A DNA stretch of 64,000 nt from Prorocentrum cordatum (GCA_963575745.1 CAUYUJ010014632.1:62001-126000), one strand, 5' to 3'; positions 1 through 11,777 are shown, counted from the stretch's first letter. Translations and numbers: made by a program. Notes: generated from the sequence alone by a model not told the origin.

Positions 1-296
1 ATCCCCCATATCTTCCAATATTTGTTGGATTCTCGTCTTCCCCCCCCCCCCACCTCCCATATTTTCCCATATTTTTTAGGGGCTCGACGATTAGTTGTGT
101 CTGTTTTTTTTTTCCCCCCCTCCTGTCCTTCTGCTGCGCTCTCCGAGCCGGATCGATCTGTGGATGGTCCCCGTGCCGGGCCCGAGGCCGCACGACGGCG
201 CCCGCATCCTCGGGGCCCGCGGAGCCGTCGAAGGTCGCCGTCGCCGTGCGTTTTTTTTTTTTTTTTTGCCGTCGCCGTGCGGCTTTGGGCCATGCT

Positions 297-528
297 CCCC
301 TGGCCTCCAGGGGCTGTCCGGGAAGGTCGGGCCGGCTCCAGGAGAGGCCAGAATCGCATCGATGAGTCGGGCCGGCGATCGACATGCATCGGATCGGCGG
401 ACATCGGCCACACCCCTGGCCTCCAGGGGCTGTTCGGGAAGGTCGGGACAGCTCCAGGAGAGGCCAGAATCGCATCGATGAGTCGGGTCGGCGACCGAAA
501 GGACTCGGATCGGCGGACATCGGCAGCC
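297..528. repeat. 116-bp tandem duplication
   Basis: Two consecutive copies (297-412 and 413-528) start CCCCTGGCCTCCAGGGGCTG and differ at a handful of bases. The second overlaps a dispersed TCG-rich element. A T17 run precedes it (251-267). Confidence 0.85.
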
Positions 529-653
529 GAGTCGGGAGAAGTCGGATCGGCGAACATCGGCAAACTATGCCTCCAATAAGGAATCGGAATCCAGATCGGA
601 ATTCCGAGTCGAATCGAATCGAATCGAATCGGGAGAATCGAAACGAGCCCTGC
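349..653 (+). repeat. TCGAATCG-rich dispersed repeat, copy 1
   Basis: Runs from CAGAATCGCATCGATGAGTC to GAATCGAAACGAGCCCTGC. Sister copies lie at 1870-2090 and 28925-29144 with the same order of motifs (ATCGGCAGCCGAG, GCCTCCAAT, GAATCGAATCGG). Confidence 0.7.
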
Positions 654-957
654 AACCCCGGAGCGCCCTCGGCGAGGCGCGGCTGCTGGAGAGCATCCCG
701 AGGCTGGAAGGCCTCCGGGGACCCACGAACGCAGCCAAAAACCTCCAGCACCTCGAACCTCGAAGAACACTGATCACTGAACGGGCGAAGAACGGGATAA
801 AACACACTTTTCCGTTGTCGGGGCCGCCTGTCCCAGGGCGGCCGGAAAGATTATCCCCTTGCGGTGGCGCGTCAAGGCGTAGCCTTTCCAGCTGGCCTGG
901 GCCAGCGCCCCACGGCGACGGAGAAGTTTGTCTTATACCCTTCCTCGCCCGCTAAAT

Positions 958-1128
958 TCGGGGATGGACAGACCCCCCTTTAGTAACACGTGGTTTAGTG
1001 AAAACGACCTGAGGCCCAAACCTGGCGGGCACAAGCCTGGAAAATAACGGCCACGGCGCCCTCTCGAGAACCGAAAACGGACAATTCACTAATCGACGTG
1101 TCACTGTTGGGGGTCTGTCCACCCCCGA
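958..1128 (+). mobile_element. TCGGGG..CCCCGA inverted-repeat element, copy 1
   Basis: Starts TCGGGGATGGACAGACCCCC and ends GGTCTGTCCACCCCCGA, an inverted repeat of about 20 bases. The body (GTGGTTTAGTGAAAACGACC) matches copies at 17193 and 49157. Flanks TAAAT and TGAAT differ by one base, compatible with an old 5-bp target duplication. Too short to code, so non-autonomous. Confidence 0.8.
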
Positions 1129-1233
1129 TGAATCACCGGCGCCGTGCTTCTTTCTTCTGCAGGCCGCGCCCGTCCCAGACCCCGGACGTGGTGCTCTCTC
1201 AGGGCGTCGACCCATGGAGGTCTCGGCCCACTC

Positions 1234-1430
1234 TCGGGGGGAACGCAAGGGGGGGATAGCAAAGGGTATGGCAGAGACTCGGCTCACGTAGCTGATGTTC
1301 CCAGCGCCTCCCGGCGCCGGGAGGCGCCCATGTATCGAGGACTGGGCCCAGCGGCGGGGCCGAAACCAGCTGCATGCAGCAGATTTCGTGCCACCCCCTT
1401 TCCCTGATCCCCCCCTTCCGTTCGGCCAGA
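1234..1430 (+). mobile_element. GGGGGATAGC hairpin element (family A), copy 1
   Basis: Inverted ends TCGGGGGGAACGC..GTTCGGCCAGA. Inner landmarks are CAGCTCACGTAGCTGA-like and GCGCCTCCCGGCGCCGGG palindromes and CAGCTGCATGCAGCAGATTT. Target duplication CACTC at 1229-1233 and 1431-1435. Confidence 0.85.
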
Positions 1431-1869
1431 CACTCCCTGGGACCCCTTTTCTTCGGCCGGACGGATTCTTCTCTTCGGCGGCCCCGAAGACCGCCCAGCC
1501 AGAGGCCGAAAACACCCGAGGACTTCCCGCTGATATCTGTTCCCAACAACAAATGTTGTCCCAAACCAACAGCGGCCGCTGTTGGGCAGGCGGCCTTCTG
1601 TTTCAAATGTGCACAGGCCGCGGCGACACCGACAGGGAGTCCTGTTCGAACATGAGCAAGAACCGCTGTTGGGCATTGTACCCATGCTTTCCGTACCCAT
1701 TTCGTTCGTGCCGATCCCTGGAAGTCTCGGCCCATTCCCCGGGACCACTTTTCTTCGGCCGGAAGGATTCGCCTCTCTGGCGGCCAGGAGGACCGCTCGG
1801 CTGGAGGCCGAAGACACCCGAGAAACCTTCCGCCGAGATTTGCTCTCGTGGCTCGAGGGGCAGGCGACC

Positions 1870-2090
1870 CCAGCATCGAACCGACTAGCCGGATCGGCCA
1901 TCGACGTGGATCAGAGCGGCGGAGATCGGCAGCCGAGGCGGGAGGAGTCGCATCGGCGCGAAGTCGGGAGGCCAGTCTGCCTCCAAAGGAGGCATCGGAA
2001 CCCGGATCAGACTCCCGAGTCGAAGCGAATCGGGACCGGAAGCCCTCGAAGTCGGATCGAATCGAAGCGGAGGGATCGAAACGAGCCCTT
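1870..2090 (+). repeat. TCGAATCG-rich dispersed repeat, copy 2
   Basis: Same family as 349-653. It ends GGGATCGAAACGAGCCCTTC and is more diverged in its first half. Confidence 0.65.
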
Positions 2091-2149
2091 CTCTTCGCCC
2101 GTCCGCGCCCGGCCGCGCCCTTCTCTTCTAAAACAGGGCTAATTAGGAT

Positions 2150-2275
2150 CGGGATAAATCGCTCCAGAGCGTTCCGGCGCGCTGTCAGAGCGTTCCGGAA
2201 CGCTCTGGAGCGGCCGCGGCGCCCAATACGTCCTCCAAACCCGCCGATCAGAGATTTCGAGTTATCCCGAACCGA
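2150..2275 (-). repeat. GAGCGTTCCGGAACGCTC element (family J), copy 1
   Basis: Reverse copy containing the near-perfect palindrome AGAGCGTTCCGGAACGCTCT and GGCCGCGGCGCCC. The family is recognised by GATAAA, GGCGCCGCGGCC and the palindrome in fixed order. Confidence 0.7.
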
Positions 2276-2303
2276 TTTTGTCCCGATCTTCGCGTCGTTT
2301 TAG

Positions 2304-2461
2304 GTACGGAATCTACTGCATGCAGCTGGTTTCGGCCCCGCCGCTGGGCCCATTCCTCGATGCATGGGCGCCTCCCGGCGCCAGGAGGCGCCGGGAAAGT
2401 CAGCTACGTGAGCTGGTGCTCTACTCTACCCCTTGCTATCCCCCCCCTTCGTTCCCTCCGA
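2304..2461 (-). mobile_element. Family A hairpin element, copy 2, truncated
   Basis: Reverse-orientation copy with the same GCATGCAGCTGG, GCGCCTCCCGGCGCC and ACGTGAGCTG blocks. The end bearing GGGGGATAGC is intact at 2461; the other end is missing, so no target duplication is seen. Confidence 0.75.
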
Positions 2462-2700
2462 TAAACGCTGTTTTGCTGGACGTCGGTTGTGGTTTGTTTT
2501 CCGCTCTGGCAGGGGTACAGGACAACAAGTTTGTTCTTCGCGTCGCTTTATCTTCGCCCGGCTGCCATCTCTTGGGAGGCCGACTCTTGCTTCCGCCGGC
2601 CTCCGCCGGCGGAGCCGCCCTCCGCGCTGCTCCCGCCGCCCTCCCGCCGCCCTCCGAGCCGCCCTCCGAGCCGCGGAGGAGGCGGCAACTCCTGGGGGGG

Positions 2701-2795
2701 ACGAGGAGGAGGAGGAGGAGGAGGAGGCGGAGGAGGAGGCGGAGGAGGAGGAGGCGGAGGCGGAGGAGGAGGAGGAGGAGGAGGCGGAGGGGAGC
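2701..2795 (+). repeat. (GGA/GGC)n microsatellite
   Basis: GAGGAGGAGGAGGCGGAGG repeats just below the stop codon of the minus-strand gene. Confidence 0.9.
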
Positions 2796-2825
2796 CTGCC
2801 TCTTCTCTTCGCCCGGCCGCGCTCG

Positions 2826-2928
2826 TCACCGCCGCCAGCACTGGCGCCCCGCGAAGACCTCCCGGGCGCAGGCGCTCGGCGCCGCCGGCGTGACGTTGTA
2901 GATACCGTCCCGCAGGTGCTCCAGGGCC
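2826..2928 (-). CDS. Last exon of DUF3431-like gene (C-terminus)
   Basis: The minus strand reads GALEHLRDGIYNVTP, then AREVFAGRQCWRR and a TGA stop at 2826-2828. Nearly every codon ends in G or C. From memory of the family, DUF3431-like dinoflagellate proteins end with a similar G-G-A-x-E-H-L segment, so I read this as the C-terminal exon of the gene whose other exons lie up to 36 kb (perhaps 52 kb) to the right. The 5' edge is uncertain. The preceding exon ends in ACCTCTGGGGGGCCC and this one begins in ACCTCCGGCGGGGCCC, so the join falls inside a direct repeat without an obvious AG. An alternative edge with a proper AG (GATCTTAG) lies at about 2970, just inside an inverted-repeat element at 2980. 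Confidence 0.5.
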
Positions 2929-2979
2929 CCGCCGGAGGTCGGGGTGCCCAGGCGGGACGCACGGGGGCATGCTAAGATC

Positions 2980-3162
2980 AAGTCGGGCCTGTCCCCCTAC
3001 AGGGGGATCTTCGACGAACAATTAAAAAATGCCCCAAAAATAATCAAAAAATAGCCGGGGTCCCATTTTTGGTGCATGTTCCTTTTACCTGTTGGGGATA
3101 TGTTTGGGGTATTTTTTTCATTTACCGTCGAAAATCTTCCTGTAGTGGGACAGGCCCGACTT
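2980..3162. mobile_element. AAGTCGGGC inverted-repeat element (family C), copy 1
   Basis: Starts AAGTCGGGCCTGTCCCCCTA and ends AGTGGGACAGGCCCGACTT, an inverted repeat of about 30 bases around an AT-rich core. It lies just upstream of the last exon of the minus-strand gene. Confidence 0.8.
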
Positions 3163-4689
3163 AATACTAATACTATATGTCCTCCCTGGAGGCGCGCGTC
3201 CGACCCGCACAGATAAGATAACCATCGTGTAGTATTTTGTTTCCCGAGCGGTGCGGTCAGAAAGCGCCCGCCACGACGCATACACCAGAAGATTTCTCGG
3301 TGCGCGCGTCGCCCCTGGGGGGGCAACGCACATATAGTTCAAGCATGTTGGGGTGACGCCGACCAGAGGCGCGTTACGATGAAGGCATGATCTCGAGATC
3401 CAAGCGCTGTCGCACGGTTCGAGGCTCGAGATTTTCGGACGTTTTCGTGTGTTCTCGTCGGCTTCCCATCCTCGGAGTGCCTGCCAGCGGCTGCGCCTCG
3501 CCGAGAGCTCTCTGGGAGTGCACAGAATGCCCCGAACGGCCGCCAGAGAACGAGCTATGAGCCGAAAGCCAAGGGGTGAGGCCGAACATCCCCTGAGACC
3601 CTGGTATTTCATTTCACTCACACCGGGTGTTTCCGCATGGCTTCGGGCCCCAGGACCATCACAGATCGATCTGGCAAAAAACATGCCGCAGGACGATGGG
3701 GTCTAACTATAGGGCTCAGGGATGTGATCTTTCGCGACATGGCAATTCTACCCCATGTGCTTGTTTCAATCGCTGCGTTTTAGCTCCATGTCCGCGTCCT
3801 GGAGCCACATCCAGGCTTCAGGACCGTCAATAATGGATCCGGGACGCACAACTATCACTGAGGAAGGGGTCGGGAGTTCGGGGGGCGCGGCGCGGAAAAT
3901 CATATCGGGGGACGTCTGGAGGACGTCTGGGGACAAGATGGGGACAAGATGGGGATACATGTGGGGAACGCTACGGGCGGATGAGGGACGAGGGGGTGGA
4001 ATCGGCAATGCCTCCGCAGTGAGCAAATTCGCACATTCCTGGGCGGGGTGGTCTATCAGGCCCTTTTCCGCGCTCAGTGGGAGATTGGGGATCGATGCAT
4101 CCCCCCCTTAGCCCATCTCCGTTTAACATGGCCCATAAGATGACGAGGACAGGATGAGGGTAAATTTGCACGGTGTTTTCCATACCCCTGCCCTGACATC
4201 CCCTCGCTGAAACAAAATCACAACGACTGGTGTGGTTGTTGTGGTTGCTGCTGCTGCTGTTGTTGAACCCTCGCATCTGAAAAATCATAAATGCTGATCC
4301 CCCCTGCCGGGTGCACATTGTATTTTTCAATTGAAGTGCCCTTCCTGGGGCTCGCACCCTGTTTTTTATTCAAGAAGGTCTAGAGCCTCAAACTGCGCCC
4401 TTGGCCGCCGAGTTACAACAACAACGGCTCCCACCTGATACTTCCTCACAGTGTATTGACGAAACAAGCTTTCGCTTCAGACTTCCTTGCAATGTACTCA
4501 AGAAAGGCGCTCGCCTGAGACTTCCTCGGCTATCAGGAATCGCGCTCTCACTTTGGACATCCGAACGATATACTTGAGAGTCGCGCTCCCGCTAAATACT
4601 GCTTGGCGGTCCAAGCAGGATCCACGCTTCGACGACCCGCCCGATCGACCCGCCCGTCGGGGCCTGCCCGCCCGACCAGCCCGTTAGGG

Positions 4690-4950
4690 ACTGCAGTCGC
4701 CGCTCGCTGCCCTTCGCCCGCCTTCCCCGTACTGTTCCGCGGTCGCCTTCGCTCGCTGCCCTTCGTGGCCACGTTGCTGCCCTCAATGGCCCCGTCGCTG
4801 CCCTCTGTTGCCCCGCATTATATGCCGTTCGTGGGCCCCGCTTGCACGCGCTTGTCGTGGCCCCGTATGCACGCCCTTTGTGGCCGCGCGTTTGCCCTTC
4901 GTGGCCCTCTCGTTGCCCTTCGTGGCCCCTTTGTGGCCCCCCTTCTGCTC
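4690..4950 (+). repeat. Degenerate GTTGCCCTTCGTGGCC minisatellite
   Basis: About ten imperfect ~15-base units. No gene is seen in 3163-5200; it also contains TTGTTGTGGTTGCTGCTGC-like low complexity near 4240. Confidence 0.65.
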
Positions 4951-5199
4951 CTCTCTCTCGTGCTCCATCCTCCTCCCTCCACCTTTGTCCCATTATTCCG
5001 TCCGTCCTCTCTTCTCCTGCCGTAGGGGCTGCATGGAGTGCACGTTGCAGGTAAGAAAGACACACCCCCAGGGGTGCGATCGAAGAAGAACAAGGCGGGT
5101 ACCGAGGGTGTTGAATATACGTGTTGAATGGCCCGCGAGCAAATACCTGTGAGCAATCTTAAAATGATTGTTGCTCTTGCTGCTGTTTCCAACTTATGG

Positions 5200-5955
5200 G
5201 GGCCCTCACCAAGGGCCTCCTAGGGCCGCACCGGAAGCCCGCTCGCGAGATTGATTTTCCGGCGAGGAAGCCAAAATCTTTGATTTTACTGCGGTTTTGG
5301 CCCCACTGTGGCCTCCTGGGGGGGGCAAGGCTAATTAATGCTGCGCACTTCTTTGATTGATCTCCTCCAAGATGGCCCCAAGAAGCGCCCAGGAGGCCCC
5401 CAGAGGGGCCCCAAGATGGCCCCAAGCGGCCCCCAACAGGCCGCAGGAGGCCCCGAAGAGGCCCCCCAGAGGCACCCTAGATGCTCCCAAGAGACCCCCA
5501 AGAGGCCCCAGAAGAATCCCCAGAGGCACCCTAGATGCTCCAAGAGACCTCGGCGAGAATGCCAAAACGCCATCGGCGAGGAAGCCAAAATCAGTGGTTT
5601 TACTAAGGTTTTGGTCCCATTTTGGCCTCCTGGGGGGGTCGCTAGTTAATACTCCCCTCTTGTTTGATCGATCTCCTCCAAGATGGGGTCCCAAGATGGC
5701 CCCACGATGGCCCCAAGAGGCCCCCAAGAGGCCCCCAGGAGGCCCCCAAGAGACCCCCAAGAGGCCTCAAGAGACCCCCCAGAGGCACACAAGGTGCTCC
5801 AAGAGGCCTCGGCGAGGATGCCAAATCATTGATTTCACATAAAAAGGTTTTAGCCACATGTTGGCCTCTTGGGGGGGAGCACTGATTAAGACGACTCCAA
5901 GATCGCCTGGGAGAGCCCAAGATGACCTCCAAGATGGCTCAAGATATCCCAAGAT
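5200..5955 (+). repeat. CCCCAAGAGGCCCC / CCAAGATGGCC array with ~300-bp units
   Basis: Short degenerate CAAGAGGCCC units. Three longer blocks also recur: AGCCAAAATC, GATTTTACT, GGTTTTGGCCCCA, TTGGCCTCCTGGGGGGG and GATCTCCTCCAAGATGG near 5270, 5580 and 5830. Confidence 0.8.
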
Positions 5956-6279
5956 GTCTCATAATGTGTGCTGCCCACTTCCCTGATCCAGGCAATTCCT
6001 CTGGGCATCGTTTCTGGTTGGGCTGGTGGGGATTATTTTTTTGGTCGGCGGCTCCAGGGCGAAGGACATGGAGCGGGTCAACGTCCGGGGCGCGGAACGA
6101 AGATAATTGGCCGCAGTGACGTATGCACATGCCAGGGACAGAATGACCCTCATTGAGACGCCAGGCTTGGTGGGGATTCGCGAAACGTCAACAATTACAA
6201 TGATCGTTACCGTTACCCGGGGGAAGGGGGCTGGGGCCCGGGTTGCGGCCGCTACGAGCCAACGAATACAAAAAGTCTC

Positions 6280-6375
6280 TGGAGGAGGAGGAGGAGGAGG
6301 AGGAGGAGGAGGAGGAGGAGGAGGAGGAGGAGGAGGGAGGAGGGAGGAGGGAGGAGGGAGGAGGGAGGAGGGAGG
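6280..6375 (+). repeat. (GGA)n microsatellite
   Basis: Pure GGA run followed by GGAGGGAGGAGGGA. The region on either side (5955-6280, 6380-6570) shows no recognised feature. Confidence 0.95.
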
Positions 6376-6571
6376 AGCGAGAGCGGCCGTCGTGGAATCT
6401 GTGTGGCCCGTTCCTTCGCCCCGGGGGACAGCACAGCAGCGCCTCCCAAAGATGCTCTGGAAGCCGGGCGGGCACCCGCGAAGCTCCCGGAGACCCTCGG
6501 CGCTCCCGCAGAGGCCCCCGCCACCTCAGAGATCCATAACGCATCCAAGAGGATCAAGACTCAAGCTTTTC

Positions 6572-6712
6572 GCCGTTGGCAGCCTCTAGGGGCCCCCACG
6601 GGGCCCCAGGACCGTCAGCAGCAGAACGGCTCGGGATGAGCCAAAACTGGTCCCCGACAGTGGCTCGAGACTTCTGGAGACCCCTTGTTCAAAGAATAAA
6701 GACCTCGGATAG
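6572..6712 (-). repeat. GTCGTGATTT dispersed repeat (family V), copy 1
   Basis: Reverse copy sharing CATCCCGAGCCGTT, GGTCCTGGGGCCC, GGGCCCCTAGAGGC and GCGAAAAG with 36160 and 39345. Confidence 0.5.
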
Positions 6713-7081
6713 CTCTGGACCGCCATGTGTGACAGACGTCCCAACGGCGGGGCCCGAGCCAGCGCACCCGAGTTCCCCAAGCAGAGCTTGCAAATTGTCT
6801 CTTACTTGGTGCTCTTCGGCTGGGTTTTTGGGTGGTGCCTGTGGGCTCCAGTGGGAGCCTCATAGGCGCCCCGCGCTTGGAGTGTATAACGTGGTTTCGC
6901 CTGGCCCCTGCCACATGTTTTGCACCGCGTGGAGCCCACCATATGTATATATTTATACACACAAACACATGTATATCACACCATGGGTTGCACCATATAG
7001 CTTGTATTACATAGCTTGCGGCACCACATCCTCATTACAATGACCGGCTGTTCGGGGTACTATCCGACTGACATGTGTATG

Positions 7082-7276
7082 TCGGGTCGGGCGAAAGGGG
7101 GGGATAGCAAAGGGGGGGGGTGAGAATCAGCTCACGTAGCTGATTATCCCAACGCCTCCCGGCGCCGCAGGCGGCCATATATCGAGGAATGGGCCCTTCG
7201 GTGGGGCCGAAACCAGCTGCATGCAGCACATTTCGTAACCCCCCCTTTCCTAATCCCCCCATTTCGTCCGGCCCGA
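7082..7276 (+). mobile_element. Family A hairpin element, copy 3
   Basis: Starts TCGGGTCGGGCGAAAGGG and ends TTTCGTCCGGCCCGA. Perfect 5-bp target duplication GTATG at 7077-7081 and 7277-7281. Confidence 0.88.
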
Positions 7277-7669
7277 GTATGGTTGAACATTCTTACACAT
7301 GTGTGCACGAAGAAATCCGCCGACCCAGTTGGCGTGGGTGAGAGGCCCTTCGGCGAGAGGCCAACCCAGACCAAACTGAAGCACGCCAGCCTCCTCTGAC
7401 TCGTCGTCGTGAGAGGGAGATCAAACAAGCAGAGAGATCGAATGCAAAACCAGGATCGAACAACTTCGCAAATACTTCGAAAAGAGACGCTCCTCCCCTT
7501 TCTCTCTTCCCCGCTGGGGGGGGGTGTCCCCGGGGGTCCGGGGGGGGCCTTCGCTGGGGGGATCCCGTGGGGGGGTCCCAGGAATCGTCGTGCGAGCCTC
7601 CTCCCGGGCGATCCGCCCCGTGGAGATGTGGGCCCGGGGGGACCCCCGCCGCCTCGGTCTCGGCTCCGG

Positions 7670-7865
7670 CCCCGAAGGCCCCCGCCCCCGCCCCCACCCC
7701 AGCCCCGGCCCCCACCCCGACCCGGTCCCCGGCCCCCTCGGCCCCCTCGGCCCCCGCCTCGGCCTCGGCCCTGGCCCCGCCCGGCCTCCTCCTCCTCCTC
7801 CTCCTCCTCCTCCTCTCCTCCTCCTCCTCCTCCTCCTCCTCCTCCTCCTTTTCCTCCTCCCCCTC
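7670..7865 (+). repeat. CCCCGGCCC-rich and (TCC)n tract
   Basis: Degenerate CCCCGGCCCC hexamer-like repeats (7670-7785) lead into (TCC)n (7786-7865). Confidence 0.9.
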
Positions 7866-8488
7866 TCAAGCACATGTGGCTGGAGGTTCATGCGTAGCTT
7901 TGGGCTGAGCGATGGGCATCCAGCCGCGTCCAGTGCCTTCTCGACGCGCTTGGGGGGCTCCGATTTCAGCTGCAGGTTGGTTGCAGCAGCTGTCGGATGG
8001 CGAGTCTGGACGAATCTGCCGACAACAGCCACGATTGCGGTACACGGCGACCGACGCCCTGCACGTCTGCCACCTGGTGGTTTCCATCTTCTCCCGGGCA
8101 GGCGGTCACGTCCTTGCCGGTGCTGGCCTGGGCGTGTGCCGATCGGTGTCATTCATGGCCTTCTTGGCAGGGCCTCAATCCAGCACTGAGTCTGTAGTAT
8201 CGCCTTGTTTGCTGGGAGTGGCATGGTTTCTTTTTTGCGCTCGAGGGATCACCCTATGGGCCTGTAGCGCGAATTGGAAGCAACACATTCCCCGCGTATG
8301 TCAGATCCTCGTCTTATTTTTGATGTTTGTCATTTGTGTTGTCGCATTCGACGGGCGGGTGGAAGCTTCCGCTGGGCTGGTATTCGCGGTGTGCGGTGGG
8401 CGTGCGGTGCTGGGCTGAGGTCCAACCCATAACCAACCAATACTCCAAACATTTTCAGAACTAATCAAACAATCGTCCCCTGATTTTT

Positions 8489-10667
8489 TCCCAACCATCC
8501 GGTGGTGTTGGGTTCACGTTTTGAAGAGACGGTCCCCGCGTTCCTCCTCCTCTTCCCCTCCTCCTCCCTCCTCCCTCTACCATGCGTTTCACCCACCCAT
8601 AACAGCGCTTCGTGGCCGCATAGGGAGCCCCACCGAAGGTCCCAGTGCTACCGTCCGCATGCGTCCCGCACGCCCAATACAGCGCTTCGTGGCCCCATAG
8701 ATAGCTCCACCGAAGGTCCCAGCTCTACTGTCCGCATGCGTCCCGCACACCCAGTACAGCGTTTCGTGGCCCCATAGGGAGCTCCTCCCTGCGTTTCACC
8801 CACACAGTACAGCGCTTCGTGGCCACATAGGGAGCCCCACCGAAGGTCCCCGTGCTACCGTCAGCATTCGTCCCGCACACCCAATACAGCGTTTCGTGGC
8901 CCTCCTCCCCCTCCTCCCTGCGTTTTACCCACCCAGTACAACGTTTCGTGGTCCCATACGGAGCCCCACCGAAGGTCCCAGTGCTACCGTCCGCATGCGT
9001 CCCGCACGCCCAATACAGCGCTTCGTGGCCCCATAAGGAGCTCCACCAAAGGTCCCAGCTCTACAATCCGCATGCGTCCCGCACACCCAGTACAGCGCTT
9101 CGTTGCCCCATAGGGAGCTCCACCGAAGGCCCCAGTGCCCCCGTCCGCATGCGTCCCGGAAGCCCAATTCGGCAGTTTCACCCACCCAGTGCAGCGTTTC
9201 GTGGCCTCATAAGGGGGCTCCACCCAAGGCCCCAATGTCACCGTCCGCATGCGTCCTGGAAATGTAATTTGGCATCATTTTCAGTCACTCAATAGAGCGC
9301 TTCGTCGCCCCATAGGGAGCTCCACCGAAGCTCTCAGTGGGACCGTCCGCATGCGTGCTGGAAACCCAATTCGGCACACCACCCACACAGTACAGCGTTT
9401 CGTGGCCACATAGGGAGCCCCACCGAAGGTCCCCGTGCTACCGTCAGCATGCGTCCCGCACACCCAATACAGCGTTTCGTGGCCCTCCTCCCCCTCCTCC
9501 CTGCGTTTTACCCACCCAGTACAACGTTTCGTGGCCCCATACGGAGCCCCACCGAAGGCCCCAGTGCTACCGTCCGCATGCGTCCCGCACGCCCAATACA
9601 GCGCTTCGTGGCCCCATAGGGAGCTCCACCAAAGGTCCCAGCTCTACAGTCCGCATGCGTCCCGCACACCCAGTACAGCGCTTCGTTGCCCCATAGGGAG
9701 CTCCACCGAAGGCCCCAATGCCCCCGTCCGCATGCGTCCCGGAAGCCCAATTTGGCAGTTTCACCCACCCAGTGCAGCGTTTCGTGGCCTCATAAGGGGG
9801 CTCCACCCAAGGCCCCAATGTCACCGTCCGCATGCGTCCTGGAAATGTAATTTGGCATCATTTTCAGTCACTCAATAGAGCGCTTCGTGGCCCCATAGGG
9901 AGCTCCACCGAAGCTCTCAGTGGGACCGTCCGCATGCGTGCTGGAAACCCAATTCGGCACACCACCCACACAGTCCAGCGTTTCGTGGCCACATAAGGAG
10001 CCCCACCGAAGGTCCCCGTGCTACCGTCAGCATGCGTCCCGCACACCCAATACAGCGGCTCGTGGCCCTCCTCCCCCTCCTCCCTGCGTTTTACCCACCC
10101 AGTATAACGTTTCGTGGCCCCATACGGAGCCCCACCGAAGGTCCCAGTGCTACCGTCCGCATGCGTCCCGCACGCCCAATACAGCGCTTCGTGGCCCCAT
10201 AGGGAGCTCCACCAAAAGTCCCAGCTCTACAGTCCGCATGCGTCCCGCACACCCAGTACAGCGCTTCGTTGCCCCATAGGGAGCTCCACCGAAGGCCCCA
10301 GTGCCCCCGTCCGCATGCGTCCCGGAAGCCCAATTTGGCAGTTTCACCCACCCAGTGCAGCGTTTCGTGGCCCCATAGGGGGCTCCACCCAAGGCCCCAA
10401 TGTCACCGTCCGCATGCGTCCTGGAAATGTAATTTGGCATCATTTTCAGTCACTCAATAGAGCGCTTCGTGGCCCCATAGGGAGCTCCACCGAAGCCCTC
10501 AGTGGGACCGTCCGCATGCTGGAAACCCAATTCGGCACACCACCCACACAGTCCAGCGTTCCCCCCCGCCCAGTGCAGCGCTTCGTGGCCCCATAGGGAG
10601 CGTCACCGAAGCAGATATTCACAACTACGGCACCCACAACTGCACATGGTTGAGACCTTCGCCAGGA
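8489..10667 (-). mobile_element. Composite satellite element 1 (reverse)
   Basis: Bounded by TTCCCAACCATCCGGTGGTG (complement of the right end) and CCTGGCGAAGG (left end, complement at 10657-10667). Between them lie TCC-rich sequence, GTTTTGAAGAGACGG and a satellite array. Two other copies share both ends (45896-48021, 49916-52912). CCCAACCAT is inverted at the two ends. Confidence 0.65.
8611..10600 (-). repeat. Satellite array with 583-bp higher-order repeat
   Basis: Monomers of about 77-83 bases with CAGCG(C/T)TTCGTGGCC, GGGAGCTCCACCGAAG and CCGTCCGCATGCGTCC. Blocks of several monomers repeat with a period of exactly 583 bases (8921, 9504, 10087), nearly identical, so the expansion is recent. 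Confidence 0.88.
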
Positions 10668-10674
10668 TAAGTTT

Positions 10675-10719
10675 TGACTATTTTTGAACATTCCCCCCGT
10701 AGAGGGACGTGCCCGACTT
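10675..10719. mobile_element. Family C element, single end
   Basis: Only the right end (TTGAACATTCCCCCCGTAG, GGGACGTGCCCGACTT) is present, beside the composite satellite element ending near 10667, which may have inserted into or replaced the rest. Confidence 0.65.
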
Positions 10720-11058
10720 ACTGCTGGGCGTGCCTGGTTTCGTTATACCGCACTGTGTTCGGTACATGCGGCGGTCACCCTCTACATGCGGCGTCCATTT
10801 CTATTCCTCGGGCGGCATCTCAGCGGGCAGGAGCGAGGGCCTCAAAGTGGTCATGCGAGTCGGGCAGGCACACTTCTCCCTGTGATCTGATTCAGACTTC
10901 GTCATTGATCCCATTCCCATTCCCATTTCTCCGCCTCCTCCTCGGTTCTTCTTAGAAACGAACTGGGCGCTTGTTGCTTGTTGCTTTTCGTGTTGCACCG
11001 TGAGCTCTTCCCAAGCTAAAGACGCAAAAACCAAGCGACGATAGTTTTGAGTTTCCAG

Positions 11059-11059
<1 letters not shown>

Positions 11060-11092
<33 letters not shown>
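11060..11092 (+). repeat. (TA)n microsatellite
   Basis: TTATATATATATATATATAT followed by GTGTGTG. 10720-11060 and 11095-11630 around it hold no recognised feature. Confidence 0.95.
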
Positions 11093-11094
<2 letters not shown>

Positions 11095-11633
11095 TTATAT
11101 TTGCATGGTCAGACCGTCGCTGTGGATCATGATGTCTGTACCGTTTTTTTCATTTCTGGCCGACGGCTGTTCGTTGCCTTCCCCGAGGTCTGCACTCACA
11201 CGTCTCGTTTCTGCCGCCGGTCTCCCCCGCAGGCAACAAACAAAAACACGAAGACACGCGAGCGCCGCTCCGACACGGGCCCGCAGCAGGCCCCCGAGGC
11301 CCGATGGCCCCAGGAGGGGCGGCCCTCGGGCCCGGAGGCCCGACGCCCCGGGAGCTCCGAGGACGGAGAGCGGTCTGACTGAAAGAGCCGAAGGGCGGAG
11401 GATTGCACGCCAGGCGAAGGAACTGAGGGCGTCGTAGACTGCAATGATTAGCAGTGCAACCGACTGATCTGAAAGCGCTGGAATTCGGAACTGAAAGTGG
11501 CACAGCGGATGACTCGCCTCTGTAAGCGCCTTTTACTTCTCTTGCCGAGACCAACCACGCTTCAAACACGATCTCCAACCCGCCGAATTTAAAACGGTAG
11601 AACACGCCCTGAGCAGATTAAGAAGAACCAAAT

Positions 11634-11777
11634 CCTCCTCCTCCTCGTGCTCCTCCGCCTCCTCCGCCTCCTCCTCCTCCTCCTCCGCCTCCTCCTCCTC
11701 CTCCTCCTCCTCCTCCTCCTCCTCCTCCTCCCCCGTCTCCTCCGCCCGCCGCTTCCTCCTCCTCCTCCTCCTCCGCC
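11634..11777 (+). repeat. (TCC/GCC)n microsatellite
   Basis: TCC units with scattered CGCC variants, ending before CCGCCAGCCGCCCGCACC. Confidence 0.95.

Noticed and set aside
7862-7976. Minus-strand KSEPPKRVEKALDAAG exon candidate
   Set aside because: Has an AG acceptor but only moderate codon bias and no place in the protein order between 13.0 and 2.9 kb.
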